From: Symsagittifera roscoffensis
Taxonomy: Eukaryota > Xenacoelomorpha > Acoela > Convolutidae
DNA: 64,000 bases
Assembly: GCF_963678635.1 (NCBI RefSeq)
Contig: NC_087063.1
Location: forward strand, 2,702,073 to 2,766,072
Direction: 5' to 3'
The position numbers and the translations under genes are program-made. Under the pieces are notes generated by a model. It was not told the DNA's origin. It ran no database searches and saw only the letters and a program-made list of their open reading frames with translations. Below are positions 23,217-35,292 of the stretch, in pieces; positions within the stretch are counted from its first letter, which is position 1, and each line of letters opens with the position of its first letter.

Positions 23217-24270
23217 CTGCAAAATCAAAGAGAAAAGATAGCCGGTTGCCGTGAAAGTAGCACAGAATTTCCGATCATAATATATTTTACATGGTCGGAA
23301 CTTTCGATGGTCGGAGCTTTGTATCACTTGCGCTACAACACAAACAAAAACATAGCGAGAAAACCATGAAAAATGTTGGAAGAAATAGGTAGTTGAGTGT
23401 CAAAGCGATGGGTCTGATCTAAACAGTGATAACTTAATAAAGCTAAACAACCAAATTGAAGGCAATTTGGCGAAAAACGATTAATTGTTTCACAACGTGC
23501 CTGCCCTAAATCCAACGACAATAAGTTTAACTGCTGTAACAAACTGAAATTGAGTATTCAGCTAAGAATTTTCTTTTTATTGGGTGCCTTGAATTTTCTC
23601 TGTGAGCTGCACTACCTCTCATAATTCTATGAAGCTCATTGTCTGGATCAGACCCGTCTCCTTGTCATGAATCAAATAGCAACTGAACCGCCAAAACCTG
23701 GGTAAATTCCCGAAGAACCGAAAACAACATTGTTGTCATGAAAAATTTAAGAACTTCTATTTCTTTTCTAAGATTGTTAGCATTTGTCCGATCCAAGTAA
23801 GAGCAGAAATACATGCTTCCGTTGACAAGACCCAACTTCGGTCTATAAACCGATGAAATTTGAACACATCATGACGAACCAAAATTTACCTTTTTATAAT
23901 TTTGACTATTGTAAACAAAGTTATTTACGGTAAAAGTCTAGTACCCGATTGCACTACCCTTGGCGATTGCAAGGATAACACAGAGGCGAAGCTGAGCTTC
24001 GCGTCACTTGCGATACAAAATAAGAAAGCCGCAAAGTCAGAAATAAATCGAAAATGACGAAAAAACTAGATCTATCAAAATGAGCTGGGGTGAAATTAAA
24101 TCTGCATCCTTTGAGTGCACGCTGACAGCAGCCAAACACATGTTACATTCAAATTTTTTAGTTTTTTATTCAACTTTTTTAAATCCAACTTCAAAAAACC
24201 AGAAAATTTTGTTTTTTATATCTAACTTCATTGAAAAATTTTAAAATGACATAAAAAAGTTATCTTGAAA
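23217..24270. other. Intronic/intergenic sequence, no gene seen
   Basis: Matches 35293-36335 in copy B at a few percent difference. A 14-bp segment near 23865 (GAACACATCATGAC region) is absent from copy B, where a short GAAC match marks the join. Near 23940-23976 is a decayed copy of the ACCCTTGC hairpin repeat described at 32411. No coding potential recognised. Confidence 0.5.
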
Positions 24271-24279
24271 ACTTTTTTA

Positions 24280-24830
24280 AAATAAGCAGTCGCATGTGGA
24301 CGCAAGATTTGCAACTCCTGAGAGTACTTTGGCAGTACTGAACTACAGGGTTGGGAATTTCAAAATGAGACACTTTTCAAATTTAGGTTTTCTAAAAAAT
24401 AAGTGAAAAAATCATAAAAAACGTCTTATCTCAAACACTACGAAGATTTGAGCAGTCATATTTGCAGGCAAGATTCGCATCTCCTGAGAGTACTATAATA
24501 ACCCAAAACGAGAGGGTTATCAATTTCAGGAAAAAAAAATTAAATTTCAGTTTTCTGAAAATTAAAAAAAAAAAATCTGCCAAAAACGTCATATCTCGAA
24601 AACTACAGCGGTTCGAGCAGCTTTTTTGGAGGCAAGATTTGCAAGAGTACTCTGACATTTGAAAAAAAAAATAAACTTAAGTTTTCTGAAACATTGAAAG
24701 AAATCATAAAACACTTCATATCTCGAAAACTACAAGGATTTGAGCAGTCATATTTGAAGGCAAGATTCGCAATCCTTGAGAGAATCCTAAACAAACCCAA
24801 CTACAGGGTTGTGCAATTTTTTTAAAAACT
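24280..24830. repeat. Small cluster of satellite-related monomers, copy A
   Basis: Three to four diverged monomers of the same family as the 3150-12712 array, recognisable by ATATCTCGAAAACTAC, GGAGGCAAGATT and CCCAACTACAGGGTTG. The same cluster is at 36345-36880 in copy B, so it predates the duplication. Confidence 0.88.
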
Positions 24831-25574
24831 GAATGATTTTTTTGAATCATTTTTCAATTTTGAGTTTTCAGAAAAATTTTGAAAAATCTGTTAGAAAACC
24901 CTGACAGCATCCCACTATTGGGTTGCTGATTTTACACTCGGTAAATTAAGCACTGAATTCAAACTGGAAAATCAAAAAAAAATGTGTTACCCATTGCAAT
25001 ACACGATTTGGCTGGAACGTGATAAAATTCTTCCGTTAAGCATGCAAAAATTATTCGTTGAAAAAACTTATAGGAGGCGAGATAATGAAACCAGCATTTA
25101 AATATATAATAGATAAGGCTAGATTATAAACAAAAATATGCCAAGGCAAAGGAATGTGAGACTAACATCGGAAGCAACTTTACCAAGCGGCAACAAAGCC
25201 GCAAATACCCTAGCAGAAACCTTTTAAGCAAAAAAAACCAACAAGACTTAAGACTTATAAAGGTTATTGGGTCCCCACTCCCCCTCAAAACACACACATA
25301 GGAAAATTTTTCGCACGTCTTAAGACGCAATATGAGGCCATTAAGCCGATATAGTTTGGGACGAAAACCTATCAAGCCGATAGAAAAAAAAACAAACAGA
25401 GTCGAGAAAAAAGCTACCATGAATAACTTGAGCTAACATTTCTATAAACTTTTCAGCAATTTGTGCGATCCAGTGGGCATAAAAGTTATGTTTACCTTGA
25501 AACGACTCAAAATTAGGTCATTAAACCGACAATTATTTTACAACGAAATATTTCCCGTTTTTTAAAAAAAAACA
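24831..25574. other. Intergenic sequence, no gene seen
   Basis: AT-rich sequence matching 36881-37627 in copy B. No supported gene, RNA or mobile element was recognised. Confidence 0.5.
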
Positions 25575-25650
25575 AATCTGTCAGATTCAAACCAAGACCT
25601 TTGTGGTCCCGGGCATATTCGTTACCTCCTTACAAACGTGCCGGAGACGC
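25575..25650 (-). repeat. tRNA-derived SINE-like repeat
   Basis: On the minus strand it has a B-box-like GGTTTGAATCTG and shares GAATATGCCCGGGACCA with the better preserved copies at 32272-32352 and 46898-46977. It is too degenerate to be a tRNA gene. Confidence 0.5.
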
Positions 25651-26150
25651 AAAAAAATTGAAATTATTATATCTGAAATTAAACTTACCATTCTAATTTT
25701 GACCGTTGTGAACAAAAACATTTACCGGAAAAAACTAGTCCCCGTTTTCAATGCCCTTGCTTAATAGCAACGAAAAGAAACATACGAAGCAGAAGCAAAG
25801 AAAATCTTTGATTCGACAAAAAAAAAGACTTTTCGAAAAAAGCTTTAGGTCCACTCTAAATTAGAGGTTAGCCAAAATTAAGATTTTTCAATTATCAATA
25901 ACTTCAGACAAGCATAGCCATTTTTTGTCTGTGGTGTGATGGGGAACTGAACAAATGCGTATAAATTTATCCAATTAGGCATATCCGTGAAGAGTTGGCT
26001 TCAAAAAATGAATGACAGAAATTTTTTTTGTGGTCAAGAAAGGGCTGGTGAAAGTTTTAAATGAAGCCGAAATGAACCAAGGTTTCTGAGCCGAAATGTC
26101 TTACTTTCATTTAACAAACGTTATTCCGATAATTTGGAAGAAAAAAAAAC
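25651..26150. other. Intergenic sequence, no gene seen
   Basis: Matches copy B at 37707-38190. It includes a decayed CCCTTGC hairpin-repeat remnant near 25740-25770. No gene is seen. Confidence 0.45.
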
Positions 26151-26159
26151 GAAAGTAAA

Positions 26160-26600
26160 TATTCCCCCCTTTGGTACCTAGTAATGAGTTGTCACCCTTA
26201 GAATGAAATAATTCAAAGGTTAAGCATATACGAATTTTGTACTTTGTAACGAGTCTCCCCTGAATTTATAATGGACTTAATAAAAAATAAGTACTTTGCT
26301 CAAATATAGTTCGATAGTAAGATCAATGGTAAATAACACATATTTACATTTTTTAGGCAGAATACATAAAAGTCCCCAAAGTTTCTCTCTAATTTGAGTG
26401 TAATCTGAAGAAAAGGCTCACATTCTGAGAACTGAAGACATTAATTAAATGGGATATCTTCAGCTATCCCCCCTAAGGTACCTAGTAACGAGTTGTCGCC
26501 CTTACAATGCAATAATTCAACGGTTAGGCATATGTAAATTTTCTACCTAGTAACAAATCTCCCTCTTTTTTTTGCAAAAGGGGGAAATTGTAGTAAAATT
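26160..26600. repeat. Pair of about 110-bp direct repeats
   Basis: Two copies begin with the CCCCCT...GGTACCTAGTAA motif, near 26165 and 26466. Each is followed by GAGTTGTC, CCCTTA, AATAATTCAA and AGTAAC/TGTAAC segments. Both recur in copy B near 38205 and 38512. Function unknown. Confidence 0.7.
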
Positions 26601-29600
26601 GATCCCTTAAATGTTCCCTCAAAGCCTAAGCTTTTTACTAAATTTGCTATCATCAACAATAGATAAATAATCCATCGAGGACGATACAATTGCTCAAGTA
26701 CCCAGTTAACAATCACCTGAACGTAGTAATCTTCACAAGAGGGTAGGTGGTCAAAAAGATGCGAATAGGTAGCAACTTGAAAAGTTTCATGAACGCGGTT
26801 GCTGAATATATTGCAATTGCAAAATAGTTTACCTATTTGGGCCCATAAGATGAGAACAATCTCTAAACCCCCCCCCCCCCCCCAAAAAAAACATGGTAAA
26901 CTCAATCAGCATGGCCTGCAAGTACTATTCACAAAACTGATTGGCGAAAAAGAATGCTTTAACAAATTCTGCTGCACTATAGAGAAAATTTTTCTTTTTT
27001 CTGCTCATGAAAATTCTCATCAATCATCCGATTATTACAAAAAAATACTGTTTCTATCGCTTTTTCACAAGAAAGCAATTTGAAAAACGAGCACTTTCAG
27101 AAAGGAAAATATTAGAAGCCTTTTAACCTTTTAGGATCTTGTTGATTATTCCCCCCCCCCACCTAAAGCAAGGGAGGGTCGAGGGGTAGTTAACAGTTCA
27201 ATTTTTTCTTTATAGGGGGGATATTCGTTATAAAGTACCATAGGGGGCGGGAGGATAGTTAACAAGATCCATTGTTTGCTTTTCAGGTTTTCAGGACATA
27301 AAACATACGAGCATGAAAAACGCGTTAGCTTTAGACGCATTTAGTTTATGCCAAATCACTATTTGAAAAACTCAATACACATGGTTTTTTTGTCATTTAT
27401 ATATCTGAGAAATAGACCTCAAAATTAGTCAATGCTACAAATATATTTCTGCAGCCATCTTACGTATAAAAATGCTCAGTTGTATTTGTTAACCAATTTG
27501 GATTTAAAACTCGGTTTGATTTAAATGCGCTGAGAGCGATGAATGATGGTAATAGGAGGCGGAGCAATAAACAGAACGGTCCAAGAGCAGAATGGGTCCA
27601 AGGCAGAAAAACAGAAAAATATTGACTTTTTTTAGTTTATATGGGCTAATTGATACATTTTTTTGGAACTGTCAAAAACACAAAAAAATGCATAATTTAT
27701 GCATGAATTGAATAGTTTCATTAAGTTTTTTTATTGATTTTTTTTTCAAATCTTGATTAAAATGAGCAAATTATGCATAAAATATTCGATTGTTTGGTAA
27801 TATTGACAATTCTTATGATTAATTTACCGATTAGCTTGTAAAAACAAATATTTTTCAGTTTTTCTGCTATTGGACCCATTCTGCTCTTAGACCATTCTGC
27901 TTAGTGACTGGCCAGCATGGTATTATTATACGGTGTCCGGCAAATAAGACGGCAGCTGTTCAGACGACAAACCGTTTTTTTAAGTGGGACTAAGACGACA
28001 CTACACGCAAATTCTTCAATTGTATTTCTGAGAAACATAATTCGCTTGCACTCGAGTTCAATTTACATTTCTTTACTCTCTTTTGTCGTCTTACTCTCAT
28101 GTCGTCCAAATGTCTTGCCGTCTTATTTACCTAGCATCGAATGACAGTATTTGTATACAATCAACAAAGCATTTATGAGTATATATTTATAGAAACTAGG
28201 TCAGAGAAAATAGTCAACAGTAGAAGCCTGGAATAAGAACAAAAATGTCTGGAATTGAGACAAAAAAAAGATTAAAAAAAGTGCGCATACGGTTAGAAGA
28301 AGATAGTTAACAAGATCCCCTTAGCCATCGATTATTCGAAAACCCGGTTTCGCACTTTTTGCGTTCCTCTAACGTAAGTAAGAAGCCAATTTACAAACTT
28401 ATGATTTTTTTTCAAAATGATAATTCGTTGCGAATGGTTCAAAACGATAATGCTGAATCTGAGGGGTTGAAAATGAATGCCTTGTTGAAATACGTGATCA
28501 ACTAGTGAAGGATGCGCTTTTCAGTTGTGTTAGGCGGAAAAAGTGAAAAAGAACGTATTGCTGTTGCAATCACGAATGAACTATGACCAAGGGTCGATGT
28601 TTTCAGGAGATTATTTTAGTGTGGCATCATAGTGTGGTAGCATATTAGAGCACCTTCAGTCAAGATTCGAGTTGAACAAAAATGAATGCACTTCACTCTT
28701 CATTTTGCAAAATTTTCATTTAATTTTTATGTTAGCAAATATGAAGGTGATTTGTTAGGCTAATAAGAACAGTTTTAGAACTTCATCACAACAGTTTGAA
28801 CTCATATCTTTTCTCTGTTTTTGTTTGTTTTCGGTGGTTGTAACCTTCTATGCTATTTGTGCAGTGACTACAGTCTTTTTGTTCCGACCATTGAGAATGA
28901 GGAGAAACTTTGTATACAAGTGTGTGTTTTTTTCCAAGCAAAAATAGATACCACAAATAATCATCGGATTGGGTCGGGTGATATACTAATTAAGGCCCTT
29001 TCGGCCGTGATTGGAAGGACATTAAAAATTCATAATATCAAGTGTCGAAAAAACTTGATTTTTCTAAATGGAGAACTTGATTTAAATCTTCCTTTAATAC
29101 TTTCTTGGCCATAAACTTCTAAAACAAATATTTTTGTCCGTTCTTCGTTTTTTGAAGCAAACTGTTCTCTATCGTGACTAATTGGCTATTTTCCTAAGCG
29201 TTTGCGTAGTTCTTCCATCACACCATAGACACTTTTTTGTAGTGTTCTATGAAAACGCGCAGCAGCCAGCTGTCCTTGTCTGAATTTATGGAAATTGAAA
29301 AAACTTAATTTTTGGCAAAACCTCCTATTTAGAGCAACTGAGTAAAACAGAATTTGAAAAAATCAACCTGTAATACGAAACATTTTCTAGCTCAAACTAA
29401 ATTACATCTTACAATTTTCACGGCTGCAAACACAATTGAAACAGACAGTTAGAAAAAGTCAAAGAAAACAAGTAAACAGAGAAAAACACTGACTCGTTTT
29501 GAAATCCTCAGCTTTTGATTTTCAAAGAAAAAATAGGTGCCCTTACAGCTTTTTGAAATTTTGGAACAATTTATGGTTGACACCACTTTGATTACATTAT

Positions 29601-30660
29601 CCCAATTGAAAAAAAAATCAAATCAGTGAACAAATAGCTGTTCCATAGTGGAGTTTGTTTTCTCTTGAACAAAGGAAAGGAACTAAACTTACGAAAACAT
29701 AAGTCAAACAGCAAAAATATATTTGAGACTGAACGATTGTATATTTTTTCTTGAAAAAATCATCACAACATATAAAAAAAGTCTGACCTGATTAAGAGCC
29801 CGGCTTCATTCGATCTTTATATTTACTTCATATACAATCAAAATTGAGTTGACGCTTATATCGCATGCTATTTGAAACCAAATTTAAAAATTACACCACG
29901 TAGAAACTCACATAAATGTGCGGCTTTGGACGAACAGATATTAAAACTCAAGCACCCGCTTTAGCAGAAAAATAGATCGCCCTTTAAAAACAAGCTTGCC
30001 AATTCCATGATTTCATCAGATAACTGGAAAAGTATAATTGGACAACACAGGTAGCAAATTGATATCGAAGTCTTAGGGACATGGGGAAACTGAAAACATA
30101 GGGCACAGACAGTTGGAAAAGAGCCAATGAACCCAATTTGAGAAAACTGAATTAATAGGTAAAACTTGAAACAATTCCACATTTGAAGCTAAAAATCGAT
30201 CTATTTTTTCGGGACTTTTACACTTTTGCAGTTCGATAGAGGACATGAAAAGAAATCAATAAGCAAACCGCGAAAAAGTACACCTGCCTGAACAAATTTT
30301 AAGACTATTCCTGAAACAAAAAATCAACCCAAACTATATAAGAGTCTAAACTACGTTGATAGACTCTTAAAACAATGAAAACGGATTTTTTTTTTCACTT
30401 TATTTGGAAAACTTTCATCAACCTAAGCTCTTCAAACATTGGTTTTTACAAGAAGTAGGGCAAAATATATTTGGGGTCTTAGAAACCTTTGATGAATTTT
30501 TGCTCTACTTGTAAAAACTCTTACATTTTACCGTTTGACTCGAAACATTTCATACACAGAGGCAAAGCTTCGCTTCGCACACACTAGCAAGAAAACGACA
30601 TAAAACAGCTCAACAATAAGCAATAAAAAAGGTGAAATAAGCTTCTATTTAGTAAGATTT
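26601..30660. other. Long stretch without recognisable genes
   Basis: AT-rich intergenic or intronic DNA. It includes a poly-C/poly-A run at about 26868-26890 and C-rich and G-rich tracts at 27150-27265. Short ORFs such as 27917-28144 and 28821-29114 have no recognisable motif and no support. Its duplicate starts beyond the assembly gap at 39198. Confidence 0.5.
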
Positions 30661-30733
30661 GGGCTACGTCTCGGATTTGATTTGCAACCTACAGATTACG
30701 AGTCTCACGCACTACCCACTCAGCCAAGGACGC
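30661..30733 (-). repeat. tRNA-like repeat (Thr-CGT-like), degenerate
   Basis: On the minus strand an A-box-like TGGCTGAGTGGGTAGTGC is followed by an anticodon-loop-like CTCGTAA and a B-box-like AATCAAATCC. The acceptor stem pairs only over about four bases and the anticodon stem is poor, so it is a SINE head or tRNA pseudogene. The duplicate at 41541-41614 is slightly better preserved. Confidence 0.45.
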
Positions 30734-32271
30734 TTAATCAATAACAAACACTAGCCACAAATAAAATGGAGAGTAGATGCTATGAAATTTCCAAGGCTAC
30801 AGATCGTGATTATAGCAAAAGTGTCACAAAATAAGTGAACACTTTTAAGGAACACTTCTATTTACGAGTTAGGTTAGAAAAAAGGTTTGTACTAATACAC
30901 TACGCTTCGCAAGCTCGCTGTGCTGTGTTAACAGTTATATTTGAGAGCACACTGGTGTTAAAACAAAGTTCCCTCCATTATTGCAAAAAAGAAAAAAAAA
31001 CTTCGTATACGATGTCTTTTATTTGTATCAGAATAAACTGGGATATGCTCAGTATTTTTTTCAAAAAACAAAAATTTGCTATAAAATTAATGGTTTCGCA
31101 TATGCGTTATAAAACAGAAGTAATGACATGGTTCAAAATTTGGCTGAAAGCTTTTCCTGAAAAATATAGCATTGAACAGGGGCCAATCGTTTGCAATTTA
31201 AGTCAATATAACAAATAATTATGACACAGAACGGCAGTTTACAATAAACAGACTTATTAAAATTACCAATCACAGCGCTTTCAGCAGTTTGAAAGTGATT
31301 CATTTGATTGATTTGGTGATTTCAGCGAAGACTATTTGTACTTTTAGAGCATAAAAGAAAAAAAAAGCTAGAAAATTTCACAACAACTTGAGAAAAGACC
31401 TACATTGTCATGCATGAAAACAAGATTTTTCATTACTTTCCCTAAATGCAAAGATAACCCCCTAATGACACCCCGTAATGAAAAAATAAACGAGCGCGAC
31501 AAATTCTTGTGTAAAAATTTTTGTTAGTGTACTCTAATGCAGAGGAGCTTCCCACTACCTGTTATCTCATTGAACTCTCAACATCGGATTTGAGAGGTTT
31601 GTTTTTGAGAAAAGTCGGAAAGATCTACAAAACGGGCCATAACTTTTTGTGCAAAAAAAATTGGTCGTAGCCACTTTTGCAATTGAAAGCAAAAACTCAT
31701 ATTTGAGAGAGGTAGTTTTCGATAAGAACGAAAAAATCAAAAATATGGGTCAAATCTTAACCCACACTTTTTCGAAGGCTGTGGACAGAGGGGTCAAGTA
31801 AAAAAGTCTCTAGGGGAGTATGCATGCACACAGATGAATAAGCGCGGCCTTTCAATTGATACTCCCTTTTGAAAATCAGAAGTTTGCGAAAAACTTAAAT
31901 TTTTGCTATTGAAAAAATTTTCCCAATCAAAAAAATAATAAATTTCAACAAACAGATTGGTACACATGCAACCAACTTGAAAATTGCGGAGGAGAGTGCT
32001 AAAATTGTGTTAATCTTGAAACGTCCTGAGCCTAGTCCTTCCTTAAGCCGATGAAAAAATAGGCCGAAAATTTTGACCTTAAGTGAAATTGTTTTAAGTG
32101 AAAGCACATTTAATACAACATTAAAACCTGTGCGTAAAAAAAAACACAATTCCAAGATGTGACAACTGAGCCGACAACAGATAATCAGACCATTAATTGG
32201 CCGACAGATAAGCAGATAAAAATTGGCCGACAAATAATTGGCCAACTGAATATTTCACGTTTAAAAAAAAG
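30734..32271. other. Intergenic sequence, no gene seen
   Basis: Matches parts of 41615-46890 in copy B at near 8% difference in the part compared. A plus-strand frame at 30835-31218 has no family signature, and its counterpart in copy B is not preserved as an ORF. I treat it as noncoding. Confidence 0.5.
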
Positions 32272-32352
32272 AGGTCCTGGTCAGACTCGAACTCAGGATC
32301 TTTGCCGTCCCAGGCATATTCGTTAACTCCACGCTAAGTTGGCCAGGAACCC
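32272..32352 (-). repeat. tRNA-derived SINE, best-preserved copy
   Basis: On the minus strand TCCTGG near the 5' end can pair with CCAGGA near the 3' end (acceptor-like). AACT/AGTT can form a D-stem, TGCC/GGCA an anticodon-like stem, and GAGTTCGAGTC is a good RNA polymerase III B box. Extra bases between the arms rule out a normal cloverleaf. It is followed on the minus strand by a T-rich tail. Confidence 0.6.
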
Positions 32353-32410
32353 AACGAATTCGGTAAGAGCCTAAAATGGTCAGGAAAAAAAACTAGTACC
32401 CGGTTGCAAT

Positions 32411-32431
32411 ACCCTTGCTTATCGCAAGGGT
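32411..32431. repeat. Perfect 8-bp hairpin repeat next to the SINE
   Basis: ACCCTTGC and GCAAGGGT form a perfect inverted repeat around a 5-base loop, preceded by CTAGTACCCGGTTGCAAT. The same unit recurs at 47037-47057 and, more decayed, near 23955, 25749, 36015, 37805 and 48496. Confidence 0.75.
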
Positions 32432-32540
32432 AATTAAACACTAAAAATAACGTTATAGAAAAATGCGCTATAGAAAAAAAAAAACAATTTCAACTAAGAT
32501 GTGACAACTACGTCGACGACAGATACGCAGACAAATAATC

Positions 32541-34173
32541 CAAAAATCGTAGCTGATATCTTTATTGAAATTTTTGAAATAATCTTTTTAACTTATTCAG
32601 TTAGACAAAATGCCAATTCCTCAAAAGTATAGCATTCTCAGTTCAAATCTCGACTTATAAGGCTTGAAAGGACAAAATCAATTTGAGTTTTAATTTTTAT
32701 CCGTACGTGTTTCAGTACGTTCAACCTTGCTATTTAAAAACTGACTTCGACTTTTTTTACTAGCACAAGTACAAAGATTTTTCAGATCAAAACTATCCAC
32801 TCCCCTCGTTGAACTGAATGGCCTCGTACATACTCAAGCTCAATAAAAGCAGTAACTTGACTCGAAGACAAGGTACTTTTTTCGGGGTGAAAAGGGATCT
32901 GAGCAATGTTGTCCACAACAAAGCAAGGTCAATTTCTTACAAATTTGTCCATGCTGCTTACGAGAAAAAAACCTAGTTCTTACGTACAAGTAAAACAGCC
33001 GTCGCTAGTGAAACAAGTAAAAATACTTACCAGAAGCAACAAACAGTTGGAAATGTGTCAATAAATTCAAGTAAAAAAGAAACTTTCGAACTTTGAAGAA
33101 AAACTGACGTTGAACCTTTCTAAATTTCATAACTATTTCATGATCAACACTTTGTTGATACAAATAGACCAGTTGATGAAAAATTGGATCAAATTTATTC
33201 TTGGAACCTGTATTCATTCTCGTATTTTTCGCGCCATTTCCGCTTTCTCAATTTGAGAGCGTTATTCACCTTCTTTGAATTAAATACGGATCAACTGAAT
33301 TAACTTATTAGAGGCACATGCTATTAAATTGCCAGTGCATAATCGCCACCAAAACATCAAACATTTGGGGCATGGATTTGAAAAAGATGCTTCGCAGTAT
33401 AACATTGCGCTTCGCTTGCGTAAACACTGCTCCACGCTCTTGTTTTAACACTGCTCCACACTATTAATTAATACTAGTTTTTCAAAACGAAATCGAAATT
33501 ATTTAATTCTTTATAGTAAAATATAACTAATATTCCAATCACTGTTTTCAACTTTAAGTTTATCATCTGTTCAACAAAACTTAGAAACCCCAATTACAAT
33601 ATCAAAAATAAATTTTATCTACAGGAGAAATTCCGGAAATCCTATGGAAAGATTACATAATATAAGTCTCTTCAATTGATATTTAGTCATGTTGTACTGA
33701 ACTTGTATAGAAATTTTTGTTAACATGTAACAATACATGAGCCTCTTTTCCAATTAAAAAAAACGACAGTTTCCCTGACCATTTTGAAAGTTGGATCAAG
33801 TTGCAATCAAAACAATCATCGCTGTCGCCTGTTAGAATTATGATAGCGTTTTTTACACATAGCGTTTACGAACTTCAGTCTAAGGAACTGGAAAAGAGTT
33901 CATCTTGCAATTTTAAAGGTATCAAAATAGTTCTCAAGGGGGTCATTTCTGTTACGAGAAACAAAATAATCAAAACATTAAATGAGCTAATATCTTTGCA
34001 ATTAACTTCAGAATTCCTTTTGTTTTAATATTCTATTTCAGTCAATTAGATTCAAACATGATCCAATTTTCATAACATCATTAATACAAATTTTGGGCCT
34101 TGTAACAGAAAAGACCTATTTTCGATCACCAGGAAAGTCCTCGATTAACATAGAAAAGATAGAGAAAGATATG
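32541..34173. other. Intergenic sequence of copy B, no gene seen
   Basis: Corresponds to 2165-2998 joined to 12888-13707. It contains two AACACTGCTCCAC motifs near 33425-33465. No gene is visible. Confidence 0.5.
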
Positions 34174-34179
34174 ATGGCT
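34174..34179. other. Unoccupied insertion site of retroelement 1
   Basis: A single ATGGCT between GATATG and CTAGCAGGAGG. In copy A the same context is split by the retrotransposon and ATGGCT is duplicated. This is the pre-insertion allele preserved by paralogy. Confidence 0.95.
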
Positions 34180-35094
34180 CTAGCAGGAGGAAGACATCGC
34201 AAGCAACAGCACCAGTGTTCTGGAAGGACGAATTTCAGATATCTTCAAAAATAACAGAAAAATAAAATGCTCAAAAGATTACCAAAATTTCTAGAATTTT
34301 ATAAATTTCACAGCTCCAGTCAATCTCAACATTTAGACAACCGAAAAAAAAATGCGATTGAAAGTTGTACGGTGAAAGTGTTGTGCGTCAATAAACAGTA
34401 CCCAACATCAACTTAGAATGAAACAGAATAAGCATTCAGTAATCTTCAAGTTCGATAATGGATGTGTGAGTAAATTTGGATCTATTAAACATTTAACCTA
34501 TCGCAAAAAAAATCAAAACTGTGTACGCTTAACTATTGTATATAGATCTAACTCAAGATTGAGAGATAAAAACTAAAACGATAACACTACCAACTCTACA
34601 CCGTACGAAAATATGGAGCTAGATTGTTGGATTCATAATTTGAAAGCATTTCAATAGACAACAGTAAGCAGTAAGACCTCAAACTGGTGGCGGTTAATCA
34701 GTTCAGATAGCAGGATATCATCAAGTTAAAATGTCCGAAATGCATTAGATGAATTTGATGACACTACTCTGGTCAAATATTAAGGCGATTATAAAGCACA
34801 CAAACACATTTAATGATTTCAAATGGATAGAAGATCCATGGATAGATTGGTTCAAAATCTAGAATATTTTCACTTTTCAAGTTATTCTCTTTTGAAATTG
34901 AGTTACAGCTGCAGGGTTAACTTTTATGTTCATAATTTTTGGTTATTCTCGTTCACATTAAAGGATAGCTTTTTCAGCCAAGGGACATGATTTTCAGGTT
35001 CTCCATTAATTCACAATTACTTCAAGTTCGTTCACAATATTTACATTTCTGTTTCCTGTCCAGTCCAGTTTGCTTGACTTGACTTGCATTCCTT
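34180..35094. other. Sequence downstream of PLAC8 terminal exon copy B
   Basis: Near-identical to 22104-23018. It probably contains the 3' untranslated region of the minus-strand host gene. No other gene is seen. Confidence 0.5.
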
Positions 35095-35292
35095 TTATGG
35101 CAGTTCGACCATGTGGGAGAGCTGGTGTTGCATTTGGCACTGTGCACAGGGGTAACAGAATGTGGCGACGCAACAGTCGTCACAGAGACTTCCGTGGATG
35201 CCATACATCATTCTGGTCTTAGTCCTCATGGCCGACAGCGGGTGTGGAGTGAAGCACACTATACACATGCTCTCTCCCATCCGACTCGCCGC
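35095..35292 (-). CDS. PLAC8-family gene, terminal exon, copy B (proximal)
   Basis: 66 codons including the stop, with acceptor TTTGATTTTGCAG|GCGGCG and phase 0 entry, so it joins exon 1 (48095-48415) without a frame change. It is the nearer terminal exon, with an intron of about 12.8 kb, and is the more likely partner. It encodes AASRMGES followed by the cysteine-rich PLAC8 core LCDDCCVATFCYPCAQCQ and ends HMVELP. Together with exon 1 the product would be 172 residues, an ordinary length for cornifelin/PLAC8 proteins. The open frame extends upstream to an ATG at 35403, but that part is intron: it differs between copies and is followed by the acceptor. Confidence 0.85.
   Translation of the reverse strand, partial: AASRMGESMCIVCFTPHPLSAMRTKTRMMYGIHGSLCDDCCVATFCYPCAQCQMQHQLSHMVELP

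Larger units (their letters stand above)
2165..32540. repeat. Segmental duplication, copy A
   Basis: This block matches 32541-47165 in the same orientation, so the two form a direct tandem duplication. Matching landmarks include 2180-2990 with 32545-33350, 12890-13707 with 33370-34173, 22104-26960 with 34180-38997, and 28768-32540 with 39198-47165. Copy A is longer because it alone holds a satellite array (within 2998-12888) and an 8.4-kb LTR retrotransposon (13714-22097). Similarity is uneven: roughly 1% difference by eye at 22.1-23.0 kb, but near 8% in a sample around 31.2-31.4 kb. The boundaries are approximate, read from where the two copies stop matching. Confidence 0.9.

Noticed and set aside
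30661-30733. Functional tRNA-Thr gene
   Set aside because: Anticodon loop and A box look right, but acceptor and anticodon stems do not pair properly in either copy.
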